Notes: generated from the sequence alone by a model not told the origin. Counted from the stretch's first letter, positions 7,665 to 17,396 are shown. The stretch: 64,000 nt of DNA from an uncultured Chitinophagaceae bacterium (GCA_937862815.1 CALMED010000007.1:1-64000), one strand, 5' to 3'. Translations and numbers: made by a program.

Positions 7665-8444
7665 ATGTCATTTGAAACCCTGCTCACCCACCTGGAAGAG
7701 GGCATCTTTACCATCACCATCAATCGTCCCGATAAGCTCAATGCCCTCAATAAAACCGTTTTTGCCGAACTCAACCTGGCCCTGGATGAGGTGGCATCCA
7801 ACCCGGCCATAAAGTCGGTATTGCTTACCGGCGCCGGTGCGAAAGCGTTTGTGGCCGGAGCTGATATTTCGGAATTTGACAGCCTCGACAAAGCAGGCGC
7901 CATGGAACTTGCCCGCCGTGGGCAGGAAACTTTCTTCCGTATCGAGCAGGCGGTTAAACCCATCGTGGCGGCCGTCAACGGTTTCGCGCTGGGAGGGGGC
8001 TGTGAACTGGCCATGAGTTGCCATTTCCGCGTGGCGGCCGAAAACGCCCGCTTTGGTCAGCCCGAGGTGAACCTGGGTTTGATACCCGGATATGGCGGCA
8101 CGCAGCGGCTGGTGCAACTGGTGGGCAAAGGAAAGGCACTGGAGTTGTTGCTCACAGGGGCGATGCTGGATGCCCGGGAGGCCCTGCACTGGGGGCTGGT
8201 GAACCAGGTGGTGCCGGCTGATCAACTGCTGGAGACGACCAGGAAATTACTGACTACTATCAATGAGAAAGCGCCGCTGGCCGTAGCGGGCTGCATCCGG
8301 GCAGTTCAGGCCGGCATGGAAGATCCGGTGCGGGGATATGTTGCCGAAGTGGAGGAATTCGGTGCTGCTTTCGCCACCGAAGACCGCCGGGAGGGAACGG
8401 CCGCCTTTCTCGAAAAACGGAAGCCGCAGTTTTCGGGAAAATAG
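7665..8444 (+). CDS. Enoyl-CoA hydratase/isomerase (crotonase family)
   Basis: A 259-residue crotonase-fold enzyme acting on an acyl-CoA, most likely 2-enoyl-CoA hydration in fatty-acid or amino-acid breakdown. The oxyanion-hole segment AFVAGADISEF (about 60-70) and the GFALGGGCELA and GQPEVNLGLIPGYGGTQR signatures are present. E114 and E134, 20 residues apart, match the two catalytic glutamates of true hydratases, which favours hydratase over a pure isomerase. I start at 7665; an in-frame ATG at 7572 would add an unrelated hydrophobic leader and swallow the upstream -7-like TATCTTTA (7644-7651). fumC follows 60 bp downstream. Confidence 0.93.
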   Translation: MSFETLLTHLEEGIFTITINRPDKLNALNKTVFAELNLALDEVASNPAIKSVLLTGAGAKAFVAGADISEFDSLDKAGAMELARRGQETFFRIEQAVKPIVAAVNGFALGGGCELAMSCHFRVAAENARFGQPEVNLGLIPGYGGTQRLVQLVGKGKALELLLTGAMLDAREALHWGLVNQVVPADQLLETTRKLLTTINEKAPLAVAGCIRAVQAGMEDPVRGYVAEVEEFGAAFATEDRREGTAAFLEKRKPQFSGK

Positions 8445-8468
8445 GCGCAGCGACTACATCCCGCGGCC

Positions 8469-8476
8469 TACCTTTG
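8469..8476 (+). promoter_or_regulatory. -7 element upstream of fumC
   Basis: TACCTTTG, a full TAnnTTTG match, 28 bases before the ATG at 8505. Confidence 0.6.
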
Positions 8477-8504
8477 CCATGCATTTATTCATCAAAATCA
8501 GCAT

Positions 8505-9902
8505 ATGGACTACAGAATTGAAAAGGATACGATGGGGGAGGTGAGAGTTCCCCTTGAGGCTTACTACGGAGCGCAGACCCAGCGCAGCATCGACAACTTT
8601 AAAATTGCACAGGACATCAACCGGATGCCCAAAGAAATCATCCGGGCTTTTGCCTACCTCAAACATGCTGCTGCACTTACCAACCAGGAGGCGGGCGTGC
8701 TGCAGAAAAAGAAAGCCGCCCTCATTGCCAAAGTGTGCAAAGAGATCCTGGCCGGCAAACTGGATGATGCGTTTCCGTTGGTGGTGTGGCAGACGGGCAG
8801 CGGTACACAGAGCAACATGAATGTAAACGAAGTGATCGCCTACCGGGGACATGTACTTGCAGGCGGAAAGCTCACCGATAAGGAGAAATACCTCCACCCC
8901 AACGACGATGTGAATAAGAGCCAGAGCAGCAACGATACCTTTCCCACGGCCATGCACATTGCCGCGTACAAGATCCTGGTGGAGACCACCATTCCCGGTA
9001 TCCTCAAACTCCGGAATACACTCGACAAGAAAGCCAAAGCCTTCCGTAAAGTGGTGAAGATCGGACGTACGCATTTCATGGATGCCACACCGCTTACCCT
9101 GGGACAGGAGTTCAGCGGTTATGTATCGCAGCTCGATCACGGCATCCGGGCAATTAAAAACTCACTGGCACACCTGAGCGAGCTCGCACTTGGGGGTACG
9201 GCGGTGGGTACAGGCATTAATACACCACCCGGCTATGATGTGGCTGTGGCAAAGCACATCGCACAGCTAACGGGGTTGCCTTTCCGTACAGCTGAGAACA
9301 AGTTTGAAGCCCTGGCAGCCCACGACGCCATTGTGGAAGCACACGGAGCGCTCAAGACCGTAGCCGTAAGCCTCATGAAAATTGCCAACGACATCCGCAT
9401 GCTGTCGAGTGGTCCACGGAGTGGCATTGGCGAAATATTCATCCCCGATAACGAGCCTGGCTCTTCCATCATGCCGGGCAAGGTAAATCCCACCCAGTGC
9501 GAGGCGCTGACGATGATCGCTGCCCAGGTGCTGGGCAACGATGTGGCCATCAATATCGGCGGCGCCACCGGTCATTTTGAGCTGAACGTGTTCAAGCCGG
9601 TGATGATTTATAATTTTCTGCACAGCGCCCGCCTGATCGGCGATGGCTGTGTGAGCTTTAACGATAAGTGTGCGGTGGGCATTGAACCCATTGCCGCCAA
9701 TATCCGCAAACACGTAGACAACTCCCTCATGCTGGTAACCGCGCTCAACACCAAAATCGGTTATTACAAGGCAGCGGAAATTGCCCAGAAAGCGCACAGG
9801 CAGGGCACAACGTTAAAGGAAATGGCGGTGAAACTGGGGTATGTAACACCGGAGCAGTTTGATGCGTGGGTTCGCCCCGAGCAAATGGTGGGGAAGATCT
9901 GA
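8505..9902 (+). CDS. fumC: Class II fumarate hydratase
   Basis: Iron-independent fumarase interconverting fumarate and L-malate in the TCA cycle, a cytoplasmic homotetramer. The length of 465 residues is typical. Visible family segments include [15 protein letters not shown] (about 103-117), [18 protein letters not shown] with the HPND-type substrate loop, [18 protein letters not shown] (about 185-200) with the catalytic His, and the fumarase/aspartase signature [11 protein letters not shown] (about 319-329) carrying the catalytic Ser. The neighbouring class II members argininosuccinate lyase and aspartase are excluded by the fumC-like HPNDDVN segment. A perfect promoter element and a bidirectional-looking terminator flank the gene. 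Confidence 0.97.
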   Translation: MDYRIEKDTMGEVRVPLEAYYGAQTQRSIDNFKIAQDINRMPKEIIRAFAYLKHAAALTNQEAGVLQKKKAALIAKVCKEILAGKLDDAFPLVVWQTGSGTQSNMNVNEVIAYRGHVLAGGKLTDKEKYLHPNDDVNKSQSSNDTFPTAMHIAAYKILVETTIPGILKLRNTLDKKAKAFRKVVKIGRTHFMDATPLTLGQEFSGYVSQLDHGIRAIKNSLAHLSELALGGTAVGTGINTPPGYDVAVAKHIAQLTGLPFRTAENKFEALAAHDAIVEAHGALKTVAVSLMKIANDIRMLSSGPRSGIGEIFIPDNEPGSSIMPGKVNPTQCEALTMIAAQVLGNDVAINIGGATGHFELNVFKPVMIYNFLHSARLIGDGCVSFNDKCAVGIEPIAANIRKHVDNSLMLVTALNTKIGYYKAAEIAQKAHRQGTTLKEMAVKLGYVTPEQFDAWVRPEQMVGKI

Positions 9903-9923
9903 AAAATGGTACAATAAAAAGAT

Positions 9924-9952
9924 AAAGGAGAGGGTAACCTCTCCTTTTTTTA
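9924..9952 (+). terminator. Hairpin terminator after fumC
   Basis: AAAGGAGAGG / CCTCTCCTTT perfect 10 bp stem (9924-9933 with 9938-9947), loop GTAA, then a T run. A-rich on the other side, so it may also end the minus-strand small gene. Confidence 0.92.
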
Positions 9953-10180
9953 TTCGTAGCTGCTGTAGTAATCGGGTTCCGTTGGTGCGGCCTGTTCTTT
10001 TGCCTGTCCGGATCCGCGGGTTGTGGATCCGAAGAACAGGTGGTAGAGGAGCGACACTTTCCCGCTGAGGTCTTCGCCGGTTTCCCGGAGGAGGAGCAGG
10101 TGGTTTTCGGCTGTCTGTATGGACCGGATCCCCGGCATAACACCGGAAAGAATGGAGGCAGGTACGATGGATTTTTTCAT
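9950..10180 (-). CDS. Hypothetical small protein, 76 residues
   Basis: A short ORF with a clean ATG, no homology I recognise. It starts MKKSIVPASILSGVMPGIRS, which is weakly hydrophobic and may be an N-terminal signal-like helix, then a polar helix (TAENHLLLLRETGEDLSG), and ends in an acidic, Tyr-rich tail (EPDYYSSYE). The leucine-rich middle followed by a serine/glycine segment resembles regulatory or peptide-type small proteins of Bacteroidota but that is only an impression. Its stop abuts the bidirectional terminator at 9924 and a perfect palindrome lies upstream. The ORF fits the space between two clear transcription boundaries, which supports it being real. Confidence 0.5.
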   Translation of the reverse strand: MKKSIVPASILSGVMPGIRSIQTAENHLLLLRETGEDLSGKVSLLYHLFFGSTTRGSGQAKEQAAPTEPDYYSSYE

Positions 10181-10200
10181 ATGGGCAGGTTTTGGGAAAC

Positions 10201-10226
10201 AGCACCCCGGCAGCTGCCGGGGTGCT
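10201..10226 (-). terminator. Perfect 26 bp palindrome after the dehydrogenase gene
   Basis: AGCACCCCGGCAG and its exact reverse complement, 13 bp arms with no loop bases, 9 bp beyond the stop at 10236. No T run follows on either strand, so it is a terminator without the usual tail or a processing hairpin. Confidence 0.6.
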
Positions 10227-10235
10227 GTTGGGTGA

Positions 10236-13226
10236 TTATTGTTTCAACAGTTTTTCTTTCTGGCTGAAGGATTTGCTGCTGATGTCGAGGTAATAGAGAC
10301 CGGAAGGCAGGTTGCCCAGGTCGAGTTCATAGTTGTTGCGGCCTTTCACCACGGTAACGGATTTCTGCAGTACGGTGCGTCCGGTTTGATCCATTACCCG
10401 GATGGTAGCCAGTTCATCGGCCGGTGCATCCACCTGCAGGGTGGTGCGGTCGGTTACGGGGTTGGGCACCAGGCGAACAAATATATCGGCCGGGGTGAAG
10501 TTGATCCGAACAATGGAAGAGTAGCGGTATTGTCCGTTTTGTTCTTTCACCTTCAGGCGGTAGTACACCACGCGGCTGAACTGGGCCGCTTTGGCATCGT
10601 TATAGGCATAGGTGAACCGGTCGGTGCCCACTCCTTTTGCTTCCAGCGTGGCGATGGTGCTGAACTGCCGGTTATCGGAGCTGCGTTCCAGTTCGTATGC
10701 CGTTACGGCATCTTCATCCGTTACGGTCCACTGCAGGCGGCCGGCTTCACCCCGTGCGGAGCCTGTAAACGAAATCAGGCGGAAGGGCAGGGTGGAGTTG
10801 GCATTGGCAATGTAGAAGGTGGAGAAACTGCTGATGCTGGCCTGCAGGGCGTGTCCGAAAGTGCCCTGGGTATACCGTCCGGTAACTGCGGGTTGGGTAA
10901 GGGTGCCGCCGCCGTAGGTACTGCCGCAGTTATCGTTGTTTTTCAGGATGGCCAGGTCGTTGGTGGTGGTAACGGTGGGGTCTGCTTCCCGCAGTTTGTT
11001 GAACTCGCCGCGGGTGAAATAGAGGCGGATGCTCACGTTGGACGAAGGCTGGAACTGGGGGGTGATGGTGACGTTGCGGTTCATATAGGGCATACCGCCA
11101 AAAAAGCGGCTGTCGCCGGTCTTTACGAAAAATGAAGTGGTAACCGTTCCCAGGTTATTGCCGTTGGCATTGATTTCGGCCACTACATCGCCGTTGGGTC
11201 CGGTGATGGGGACCCAGAGATTGGCATTGCCTTTGGCGGTGCTGATAACCACGCTGGAGCCGGGTATACAACTGTTCGTGGTGGCAGAGTCAATGGCGAT
11301 GGTGTTGGGAATGCTGCTGGTGCCTCCGGAAGCTTCGTAACCCAGGAAGGTATACTTAACGATACAACCCGCACAGGCACTGGAAACCGGATTGTCGGAA
11401 GTGGGACCCGACGTACTGCCGCTCCGGTCAATCACGGCATAGATGCTGGCCCCATCTGGATCAATAGCCAGGTCGCGGAAGCGGTTCTGTGTATTGAATA
11501 CAGCAGACGTGTCGGATCCGCCGATCGGATCTACCCCCGTACCCGCAGCATTGGGTTTAATCCGCATCATATACCCTTTTTTCAGCGAAGCCAGTATCAA
11601 CGAGTTTTTCCAACCCGGAATGGCTGTACCGGTGTAGCCGTCCATGCCGGAAGGTGCAATGGACAACCAGCCGGAGTTGGGTGGGTTACTGTTATATACA
11701 TTCAGAACGGTATTCAGAGTTCCGGCCGGACCGTTGGGTGCGACGAAAAACGAATAAATGGGATCCACGTAATTCGCCAGGCCAGCTGCATTGGCAGATT
11801 CGTTTGTGATCAACGGAAGAGAACCGGTGCTGGTACCTGCTTTTACATTGTTATAATTATTATCGGCCGCAAATCCGATCACAAGGGGATGACCGTAGTT
11901 TTTACCTGCTTCCAGGAGGTTGACTTCGTCATCGCTGAAGGGGCCGTGTGAGGCGGCATAAAGCTTATTATTAATCACCGAAAAGCCCTGCACGTTACGG
12001 TGACCGATATTGTATACAGCGCTTTGCCCGGTTACCGGTGCAACATTGTTGTATGGGTTGTCGTTGGGAATCCATTGGTTGTAGTCCACTGCACCCTGGT
12101 CGGCATCGGCATCAGGTTCGAGGTTGAAGCGAAGCATTTTACCTTCGTACGACTGAATGTTCTGCGATTTAATGGCACGGTTGGAATTGGCAAACTGGCC
12201 GGATCCCATATCACCCTGCGCATAAAACAGGTAAGGTACTCCGTTCACGGGAGCAATGATCATGCGACCGCTGTTGTGGTCGTTACTGCCGCGGATGGTG
12301 TCACAGATCACGACCGGACTTTCCAGCTGGCCCGTACCGGTATTGTAAGTAAAACGTACGATATTGTTCAGAAACAAGTGCCCGTTTACCGTTTCACCGG
12401 CATAACTCTGGTTGAGGCCCAGATACTGGCGTACGTAACCTACATATACAAATTGTTTGGACGGATTGGTGCTGAATTCGGGGTGAATGGCCAGGCCCAT
12501 CAGTCCTCCCTGCGGGTCGGGTGTGGCTGTACCGTTAACCGTTGCGCCAACTGTATAGTTTCTGCGGATACCGACAGGCCATGTGGCGCTTGTAAGATCC
12601 AGTACCACGGTGGAGGCGGGTGGTGTAGTGGTGTATTTAGCGGTGGGACTCAACCGGCGCACCAGGAAGGTTTTGGATTCGGTGATCCAGAGGTGGTTGT
12701 CGCTCCCGTAGGTTATTTCCCAGGGGCTGTTGAGGTTGGCGCCATTGGTGGCCAGCACAGTGTCGGTAAACACTTCCCGCATCCGCGATGGAGCCGGGTG
12801 CTGTACACATACATTAAAAGTGTTATTGCTGTTATTATTACAATAAACACGTAAAAGATAGGTTGTGCCAGGCGTGAGACCTGAAAATGCTGCTGTGCCG
12901 GCGGTGCTGCAGAATACTGACGTGAGGCTGGCACAATTACTGGTATAAACCTGGAAGCGGGGGGCCGTAAGCGCACCTGTTACTGAAATGGTTGCCTGCG
13001 TTGCCTGGGCGGTAAAGCGGTACCATACATCATTGCGGTTACCGGAACTGGCCCCGCAGGGGCTTGTTATGGTGGTGTAAGTGGAAGCTGCCAGGGTACC
13101 CGCTGTTGTTACACAGGTTGAATTGGAATTCAACGTAACCGCGTTGGCGCAAAGATTATTGGCGGGCTGTGCATAGCTGATTAATGATCCGAGACAGATC
13201 GAAAGCGAAAGCAGTAGTCGTTTCAT
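10236..13226 (-). CDS. T9SS-exported glucose/sorbosone dehydrogenase-like protein
   Basis: A 996-residue secreted protein. A signal peptide (MKRLLLSLSICLGSLISYAQ) is followed by a PPC-like beta domain (about 22-135; NNLCANAVTL to NTFNVCVQ). A propeller of the glucose/sorbosone dehydrogenase type follows (about 145-610), with NSPWEITYGSDNHLWITE, GGLMGLAIHPEF, GHRNVQGFSVINNKLYAASHG and FRDLAIDPDGASIYAVID. The C-terminus is a type IX sorting domain (VPNPVTDRTTLQV to KLLKQ). It would oxidise a sugar or alcohol with PQQ, but the substrate is unknown. I start at 13226; the in-frame extension lacks a signal. The PPC-like domain recurs in the two proteins divergently encoded beyond 13.5 kb. The perfect promoter at 13254 serves this gene. 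Confidence 0.87.
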   Translation of the reverse strand: MKRLLLSLSICLGSLISYAQPANNLCANAVTLNSNSTCVTTAGTLAASTYTTITSPCGASSGNRNDVWYRFTAQATQATISVTGALTAPRFQVYTSNCASLTSVFCSTAGTAAFSGLTPGTTYLLRVYCNNNSNNTFNVCVQHPAPSRMREVFTDTVLATNGANLNSPWEITYGSDNHLWITESKTFLVRRLSPTAKYTTTPPASTVVLDLTSATWPVGIRRNYTVGATVNGTATPDPQGGLMGLAIHPEFSTNPSKQFVYVGYVRQYLGLNQSYAGETVNGHLFLNNIVRFTYNTGTGQLESPVVICDTIRGSNDHNSGRMIIAPVNGVPYLFYAQGDMGSGQFANSNRAIKSQNIQSYEGKMLRFNLEPDADADQGAVDYNQWIPNDNPYNNVAPVTGQSAVYNIGHRNVQGFSVINNKLYAASHGPFSDDEVNLLEAGKNYGHPLVIGFAADNNYNNVKAGTSTGSLPLITNESANAAGLANYVDPIYSFFVAPNGPAGTLNTVLNVYNSNPPNSGWLSIAPSGMDGYTGTAIPGWKNSLILASLKKGYMMRIKPNAAGTGVDPIGGSDTSAVFNTQNRFRDLAIDPDGASIYAVIDRSGSTSGPTSDNPVSSACAGCIVKYTFLGYEASGGTSSIPNTIAIDSATTNSCIPGSSVVISTAKGNANLWVPITGPNGDVVAEINANGNNLGTVTTSFFVKTGDSRFFGGMPYMNRNVTITPQFQPSSNVSIRLYFTRGEFNKLREADPTVTTTNDLAILKNNDNCGSTYGGGTLTQPAVTGRYTQGTFGHALQASISSFSTFYIANANSTLPFRLISFTGSARGEAGRLQWTVTDEDAVTAYELERSSDNRQFSTIATLEAKGVGTDRFTYAYNDAKAAQFSRVVYYRLKVKEQNGQYRYSSIVRINFTPADIFVRLVPNPVTDRTTLQVDAPADELATIRVMDQTGRTVLQKSVTVVKGRNNYELDLGNLPSGLYYLDISSKSFSQKEKLLKQ

Positions 13227-13253
13227 GATTTTATTACAGGATTTTGGATGGCA

Positions 13254-13261
13254 CAAATGTA
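13254..13261 (-). promoter_or_regulatory. -7 element of the dehydrogenase-like gene
   Basis: TACATTTG on the minus strand, full consensus match, 27 bases before the ATG at 13226. Confidence 0.6.
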
Positions 13262-13344
13262 ATTGTATTCCTGAACAATGTCTATAGGGGTTCTCCTTTA
13301 TCTTATCGTATAAATACCATGTGAAAATATTAGTGATTTATCTA

Positions 13345-13375
13345 TTGTCGCATTATCAGACATCATCTATTTTTG
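13345..13375 (+). promoter_or_regulatory. Promoter with -33 and -7 of first paralogue
   Basis: TTG (13345-13347), 20 bases, then TATTTTTG (13368-13375), an excellent match in sequence and spacing to the Bacteroidota promoter. Confidence 0.7.
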
Positions 13376-13549
13376 CCTCAAATCTGATTCCTTTGAAACG
13401 TGTTTGTATTCTGCCCGCCTGTACCTGTTAGATGGATTCTCTTATCTGCAGGTAGTTATTCCCGGTAGTATTCATTCCTCTTTTCAGGTGTCTGATTGAT
13501 CAGGTTGCTGGCTACGGCAACTTTAACCACCCAATACTGTACCTTATTT

Positions 13550-16500
13550 ATGAAGCACACTCGACTATTCCGTACGCTTTTACACATCGTATTAGCAGGT
13601 GTATTTCATCTGTTTTTACAGCCTGTAAGTGCCCAAACCTTTTTTGGGTACTCTTCAGCACCCGCTACAGATAATGCATCACAAGCAGGACCTACTGTGG
13701 CTGTTGTTCCGCCGGCTGCCATGCAGGTGGGTGATTTAGTGGTAATCTATGCACAATACCGGAACACTTCCGGAACATTGACTATTTCGGCTACTGGTGG
13801 TCAAACCTGGAACAGTGGAACCACCGGCGCCGGAACAAATTTCAGGTACAACGTTTTTTGGTGCCGCTTCAATGGAACCTGGTCGGCCAACCCCTCTGTC
13901 ACCATTACAACAGGTACGAATGCGCTTTCAGTACACTTGTATGCATTCCGCCCCACCAACCCCAACAATCATTGGGTGGTGGACAATGCTCAGAATAATA
14001 CCAGTGGCACCGGTACAACCCAGAGTATAGCAACATTTACCACCCTTCATCCCCGCACCGTTACTTTGGGTTTGTGGGGCAACAGTTCTGCCAATACGTG
14101 GTCAACACTGAGTGGAACCGGGTGGTCAAAAACCGGGTTACCTGATCAGTTGCGCAATTCGGCAACCGGCACGTTATCGCACACTGGCGCATATAATATA
14201 CAGGAAGGTGTTGCTTCCATTCCTGCTGTTTCCCAGGTTCAGTCGGCAAACACTAACACTACACGAACCCGCATGTGCTGGGCCGAGATTAGTGATGCAT
14301 GTGAAGGTGCAATAGAACTTACTTCCAATACTTCGTGTACGAATATCCGTAGCACGGTGGAAAGTGCCACCAGCTCGGGTATTGCGGCCCCCTCCTGCGG
14401 CGGCACCCCCAACAACGATGTCTGGTTTCGCTTTTCAGCTGCAGCCACCGCTTCAACCATCACCTTATCATCTCTGGGTACTAATCTCAGCAGTTCCGGC
14501 ACACGCACCGAACTCTTTTCAGGTAGTTGTGGCACATTAACATCGTTAGCCTGCAGTAATACGGCCACATTAACGGCAACCGGATTAACAGTTGGCGCTA
14601 CCTATTTTATAAGGGTTTATTCAGCAGGAGCCTCAGCAATTACAAGTGCAGGTAATTTCAATATTTGTGTAACACATCCAATAGTACCGATTGTTACCAG
14701 CGGGAAAAGCTTCATCAACGTTTCCCGTCCCAATGGCGGAACCGTAACACCCGGCGATACACTGGAGGTAAGGGTTTCGTTAAACGTTCGTAACAACGGC
14801 TCTACGTATCATATTTTCCGTACCCGCTTCAACGACACGATTCCCGATAACCTGAACTATGTACCGGGTAGTCTGCGCCTGGTAACCAACGAAGGCTTGC
14901 CCTATGCATCTTACACCGATGGTCCCGGTGATGATTTTGCCATGTATCAAGCGGCCAACAAAACCATCCGTTTCAACCTGGGCCGTGACACCATTTTATC
15001 TCCCACGAATATGCCCGTTGGTTTTGTTACATCCACCGTACCCGATACTTCGCAACGGGGTGGTTATTATAATTCGAATACCCACCGCCCCCGGGCAAGT
15101 GGAATGCTTATCGTTATCACTTACCGCGTACGGGTGGACCCTTCCGTTCCCTTTGAAACACTGATCAATTATGGACCCGGCGCCATCCGCTACCGCAACC
15201 AGGTGGGGTCCGCAGGAGCAGCTGAATACACCCTTTCCCCCAACCCCCTTTCGTTCCGGGTGTACCCGAACTATGGTTTATGTGAAAATGCAACCGGTAC
15301 TAATAACGTGATTGCCGGAAGTGGCGATTTTGGGTCGGGTACGGCTCACAACGGCGCCAACCCGGGCACGGTACCTGGCTATAACTATGTATCACTTACT
15401 ACAGGTAACCCGGGCGATGGTAATTATGCGGTGGTGAAGAATCTCAGTCCCAGCGAGAACACCAATTCCTTTGTGATACGTCCGCAAAGCCCCAGTACGG
15501 ACCGGGTCTTTGGGGTATGGGATATCATCGGCGACCACACCGGTGCTGCCGATCCGCTGGCCGGCAATCCGCCTCCCGCCAGCGGCGCCAACGGTGGGTA
15601 CATGCTGGCGGTGAATGCGGCCTACGACCTGGGGGTGGCCAACAACCAGACCATCACCGGTCTCTGTGAAAACACTTTCTATGAATTTTCGGCCTGGTTC
15701 CGTAATGTTTGTAAACGCTGCGGCATCGACAGTGCAGCCAGGGGAGCATCAAGTCCCAGCGTACCTGCCGGTTATATTCCTTCCGGTCCCGGCGATTCGT
15801 CTGGAGTAAAGCCCAATCTTACGTTTCAGATAGACGGTGTTGACTACTATGTTTCGGGTAATATTGATTACATCGGACAGTGGGGTCAGTGGGTGAAGAA
15901 GGGCTTTGTATTCCGCACACTGCCTGGTCAAACCTCAATTACCATTTCCATTAAAAATAACGCACCGGGCGGCGGGGGTAACGACTGGGTGATGGACGAT
16001 ATCAGCCTGGCGACCTGTTTGCCGCAGTTGCAGTTCTTCCCTACAATTTCAAATGAACTCTGCCGCAACTCGCAGGTTCGGGTATCCTCTATCGTTAGCA
16101 CCTTCTACGAGAATTACCGCTACTACCAGTGGGAGCGAAGCACCGACGGGGGCGCTACCTGGCATCCGGCACCTTTGAAAAGTGATATCGACAGTTTCAG
16201 TTATTCGTACAATGGCGTCAGTTACCGCGATACCATCTTTTACCCCGAGTTCCTGGCCAACGTATCGCAGGATGGGCACCAGTACCGCCTGAAAGTGGGT
16301 ACAACCATTGACAATCTCAACAACAGCAACTGCAACTCCTATTCCGCGCCCGAACTGGTGCAGATCAACATTGGCGCCTGTGACGTATTGCCGGTGGAAA
16401 TGGGCCCCTTCAAAGGTGCTGTAGCGGATCGCCGCGCCCACCTGAAGTGGGAAACCCTTACCGAACAGCAACACGGGTGGTTTGACGTGGAGCGCAGTAC

Positions 16501-16945
16501 GGATGGCGTTCGTTTCGAATTGGCCGGCCGTGTTCACAGCCGGTACGGTACCTCCACCACGGTGCAACACTACCAGTTTACCGATCCGAAGTTGCTTACG
16601 GGCAAGACCTGGTACCGCCTGAAAATGACCGGGGAAGGGAATATGGGAACTACCTACAGCCGGATTATTTCGCTGGTTCCACCGGATGGTGATTTTGAAC
16701 TGCACAGCGTGGTGAATCCCTTCCGCACCCAGTTGCAGTTTGAGCTGGTGGCTCCGCGTGGAGAACAGGTTCAGATCCGGTTGCTGGATCTTTTCGGACG
16801 ACCCCTGCTGGAACGGAAACAAGTGGTGGAAGCCGGCCTGAATCCCGTTACCCTTACCGATGTGCATCGCCTGCCGGCAGGCACCTATGTGTTGCTCGTG
16901 ACCACTTCGCGTGGCATAGTGCAGAAGCGGGTAATGAAACTCTGA
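13550..16945 (+). CDS. Giant T9SS-exported surface protein, paralogue 1
   Basis: A 1131-residue secreted protein of unknown function. I start at 13550 (MKHTRLFRTLLHIVL), giving a signal peptide ending near PVSAQ. The order is: N-terminal beta-sandwich (about 28-245, FFGYSS...); PPC-like domain (about 250-375, DACEGAIELTSN...NICV); a domain starting SGKSFINVSRPNGGTVT (about 384-560); a large jelly-roll-like region (about 577-840) with the Cys motif NVCKRCGIDS near residue 720; an FN3-like linker (LPVEMGPFKGAV, about 946); and a C-terminal T9SS sorting domain (about 1050-1131, closing VQKRVMKL). The next gene has the same plan. Likely an adhesin or binding protein, but that is inference. Confidence 0.85.
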   Translation: MKHTRLFRTLLHIVLAGVFHLFLQPVSAQTFFGYSSAPATDNASQAGPTVAVVPPAAMQVGDLVVIYAQYRNTSGTLTISATGGQTWNSGTTGAGTNFRYNVFWCRFNGTWSANPSVTITTGTNALSVHLYAFRPTNPNNHWVVDNAQNNTSGTGTTQSIATFTTLHPRTVTLGLWGNSSANTWSTLSGTGWSKTGLPDQLRNSATGTLSHTGAYNIQEGVASIPAVSQVQSANTNTTRTRMCWAEISDACEGAIELTSNTSCTNIRSTVESATSSGIAAPSCGGTPNNDVWFRFSAAATASTITLSSLGTNLSSSGTRTELFSGSCGTLTSLACSNTATLTATGLTVGATYFIRVYSAGASAITSAGNFNICVTHPIVPIVTSGKSFINVSRPNGGTVTPGDTLEVRVSLNVRNNGSTYHIFRTRFNDTIPDNLNYVPGSLRLVTNEGLPYASYTDGPGDDFAMYQAANKTIRFNLGRDTILSPTNMPVGFVTSTVPDTSQRGGYYNSNTHRPRASGMLIVITYRVRVDPSVPFETLINYGPGAIRYRNQVGSAGAAEYTLSPNPLSFRVYPNYGLCENATGTNNVIAGSGDFGSGTAHNGANPGTVPGYNYVSLTTGNPGDGNYAVVKNLSPSENTNSFVIRPQSPSTDRVFGVWDIIGDHTGAADPLAGNPPPASGANGGYMLAVNAAYDLGVANNQTITGLCENTFYEFSAWFRNVCKRCGIDSAARGASSPSVPAGYIPSGPGDSSGVKPNLTFQIDGVDYYVSGNIDYIGQWGQWVKKGFVFRTLPGQTSITISIKNNAPGGGGNDWVMDDISLATCLPQLQFFPTISNELCRNSQVRVSSIVSTFYENYRYYQWERSTDGGATWHPAPLKSDIDSFSYSYNGVSYRDTIFYPEFLANVSQDGHQYRLKVGTTIDNLNNSNCNSYSAPELVQINIGACDVLPVEMGPFKGAVADRRAHLKWETLTEQQHGWFDVERSTDGVRFELAGRVHSRYGTSTTVQHYQFTDPKLLTGKTWYRLKMTGEGNMGTTYSRIISLVPPDGDFELHSVVNPFRTQLQFELVAPRGEQVQIRLLDLFGRPLLERKQVVEAGLNPVTLTDVHRLPAGTYVLLVTTSRGIVQKRVMKL

Positions 16946-16966
16946 TACCATATTTTCTGTAGCAAG

Positions 16967-16993
16967 CCGCCGGTAGTTCCGGCGGTTTTTTTT
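16967..16993 (+). terminator. Hairpin terminator of paralogue 1
   Basis: CCGCCGG / CCGGCGG seven-bp stem (16967-16973 with 16979-16985), loop TAGTT, then eight T. Confidence 0.88.
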
Positions 16994-17022
16994 AGATTAC
17001 CTGCAAGTGTATTCAGCAGAAA

Positions 17023-17057
17023 CAGGGCCTGTCGGTACAGGTTCACCTGTATCGGCC
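17023..17057. repeat. Inverted repeat in the intergenic region
   Basis: CGGTACAGGT (17033-17042) and ACCTGTATCG (17045-17054) form a 10 bp stem with one G-T pair; GGCC at both flanks (17026-17029 and 17054-17057) could extend it around a small bulge. No T run follows on either side. Role unknown; it may be a DNA-binding site or a transcript hairpin. Confidence 0.35.
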
Positions 17058-17209
17058 AAAAAAAGTGATGGCTGGCTTGTTGAAGTGTTTTTCCCATTCA
17101 ACCCGTGGCTGCATGCTAAAGCCCGTAAAATCAATTACTAAGCCTTTTTTACCCGTGCCTCTTTCTCGTTCCGTATTTTCCCGGTCCGCGGATTTGGCGG
17201 GAAATCCTA

Positions 17210-17240
17210 TTGTTTCGGCCAACCCGGATATCTACATTTG
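17210..17240 (+). promoter_or_regulatory. Promoter of paralogue 2
   Basis: TTG (17210-17212), 20 bases, then TACATTTG (17233-17240). Same architecture as the promoter of paralogue 1. Confidence 0.7.
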
Positions 17241-17396
17241 TTACAAATCCCGACCCCATGAAAACTGAAACTCTACACTTTCTTTCTGTTGTATGCCGTA
17301 CACAACTTGTTCCGGACCAGCTCACCATGCATTGCACGGGTTAACCGTTGTTCATGTTTGTTGCCTGATCTTTTCTGAACATCCAATCCCATCCCT

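Larger units (their letters stand above)
13227..13549. other. Divergent intergenic control region
   Basis: 323 bp, AT-rich, with no gene. It carries promoter elements for both neighbours: CAAATGTA (13254-13261; TACATTTG on the minus strand) and, on the plus strand, TTG (13345-13347), 20 bases, TATTTTTG (13368-13375). The plus-strand transcript would have a leader of about 170 nt. I see no RNA motif in it that I can name. Confidence 0.75.
16946..17396. other. Intergenic region between paralogues
   Basis: 451 bp. It contains the terminator at 16967, a hairpin at 17023-17057, the promoter of paralogue 2 (17210-17240), and a leader of about 150 nt with a 28-codon ORF at 17258-17344. Short overlapping ORFs in it have no recognisable features. 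Confidence 0.7.

Noticed and set aside
12000..12854. 284-residue plus-strand ORF
   Set aside because: Antisense to the propeller domain of the dehydrogenase-like gene; no motif.
16049..16951. 300-residue minus-strand ORF
   Set aside because: Antisense to the C-terminal part of giant paralogue 1, including its T9SS domain.
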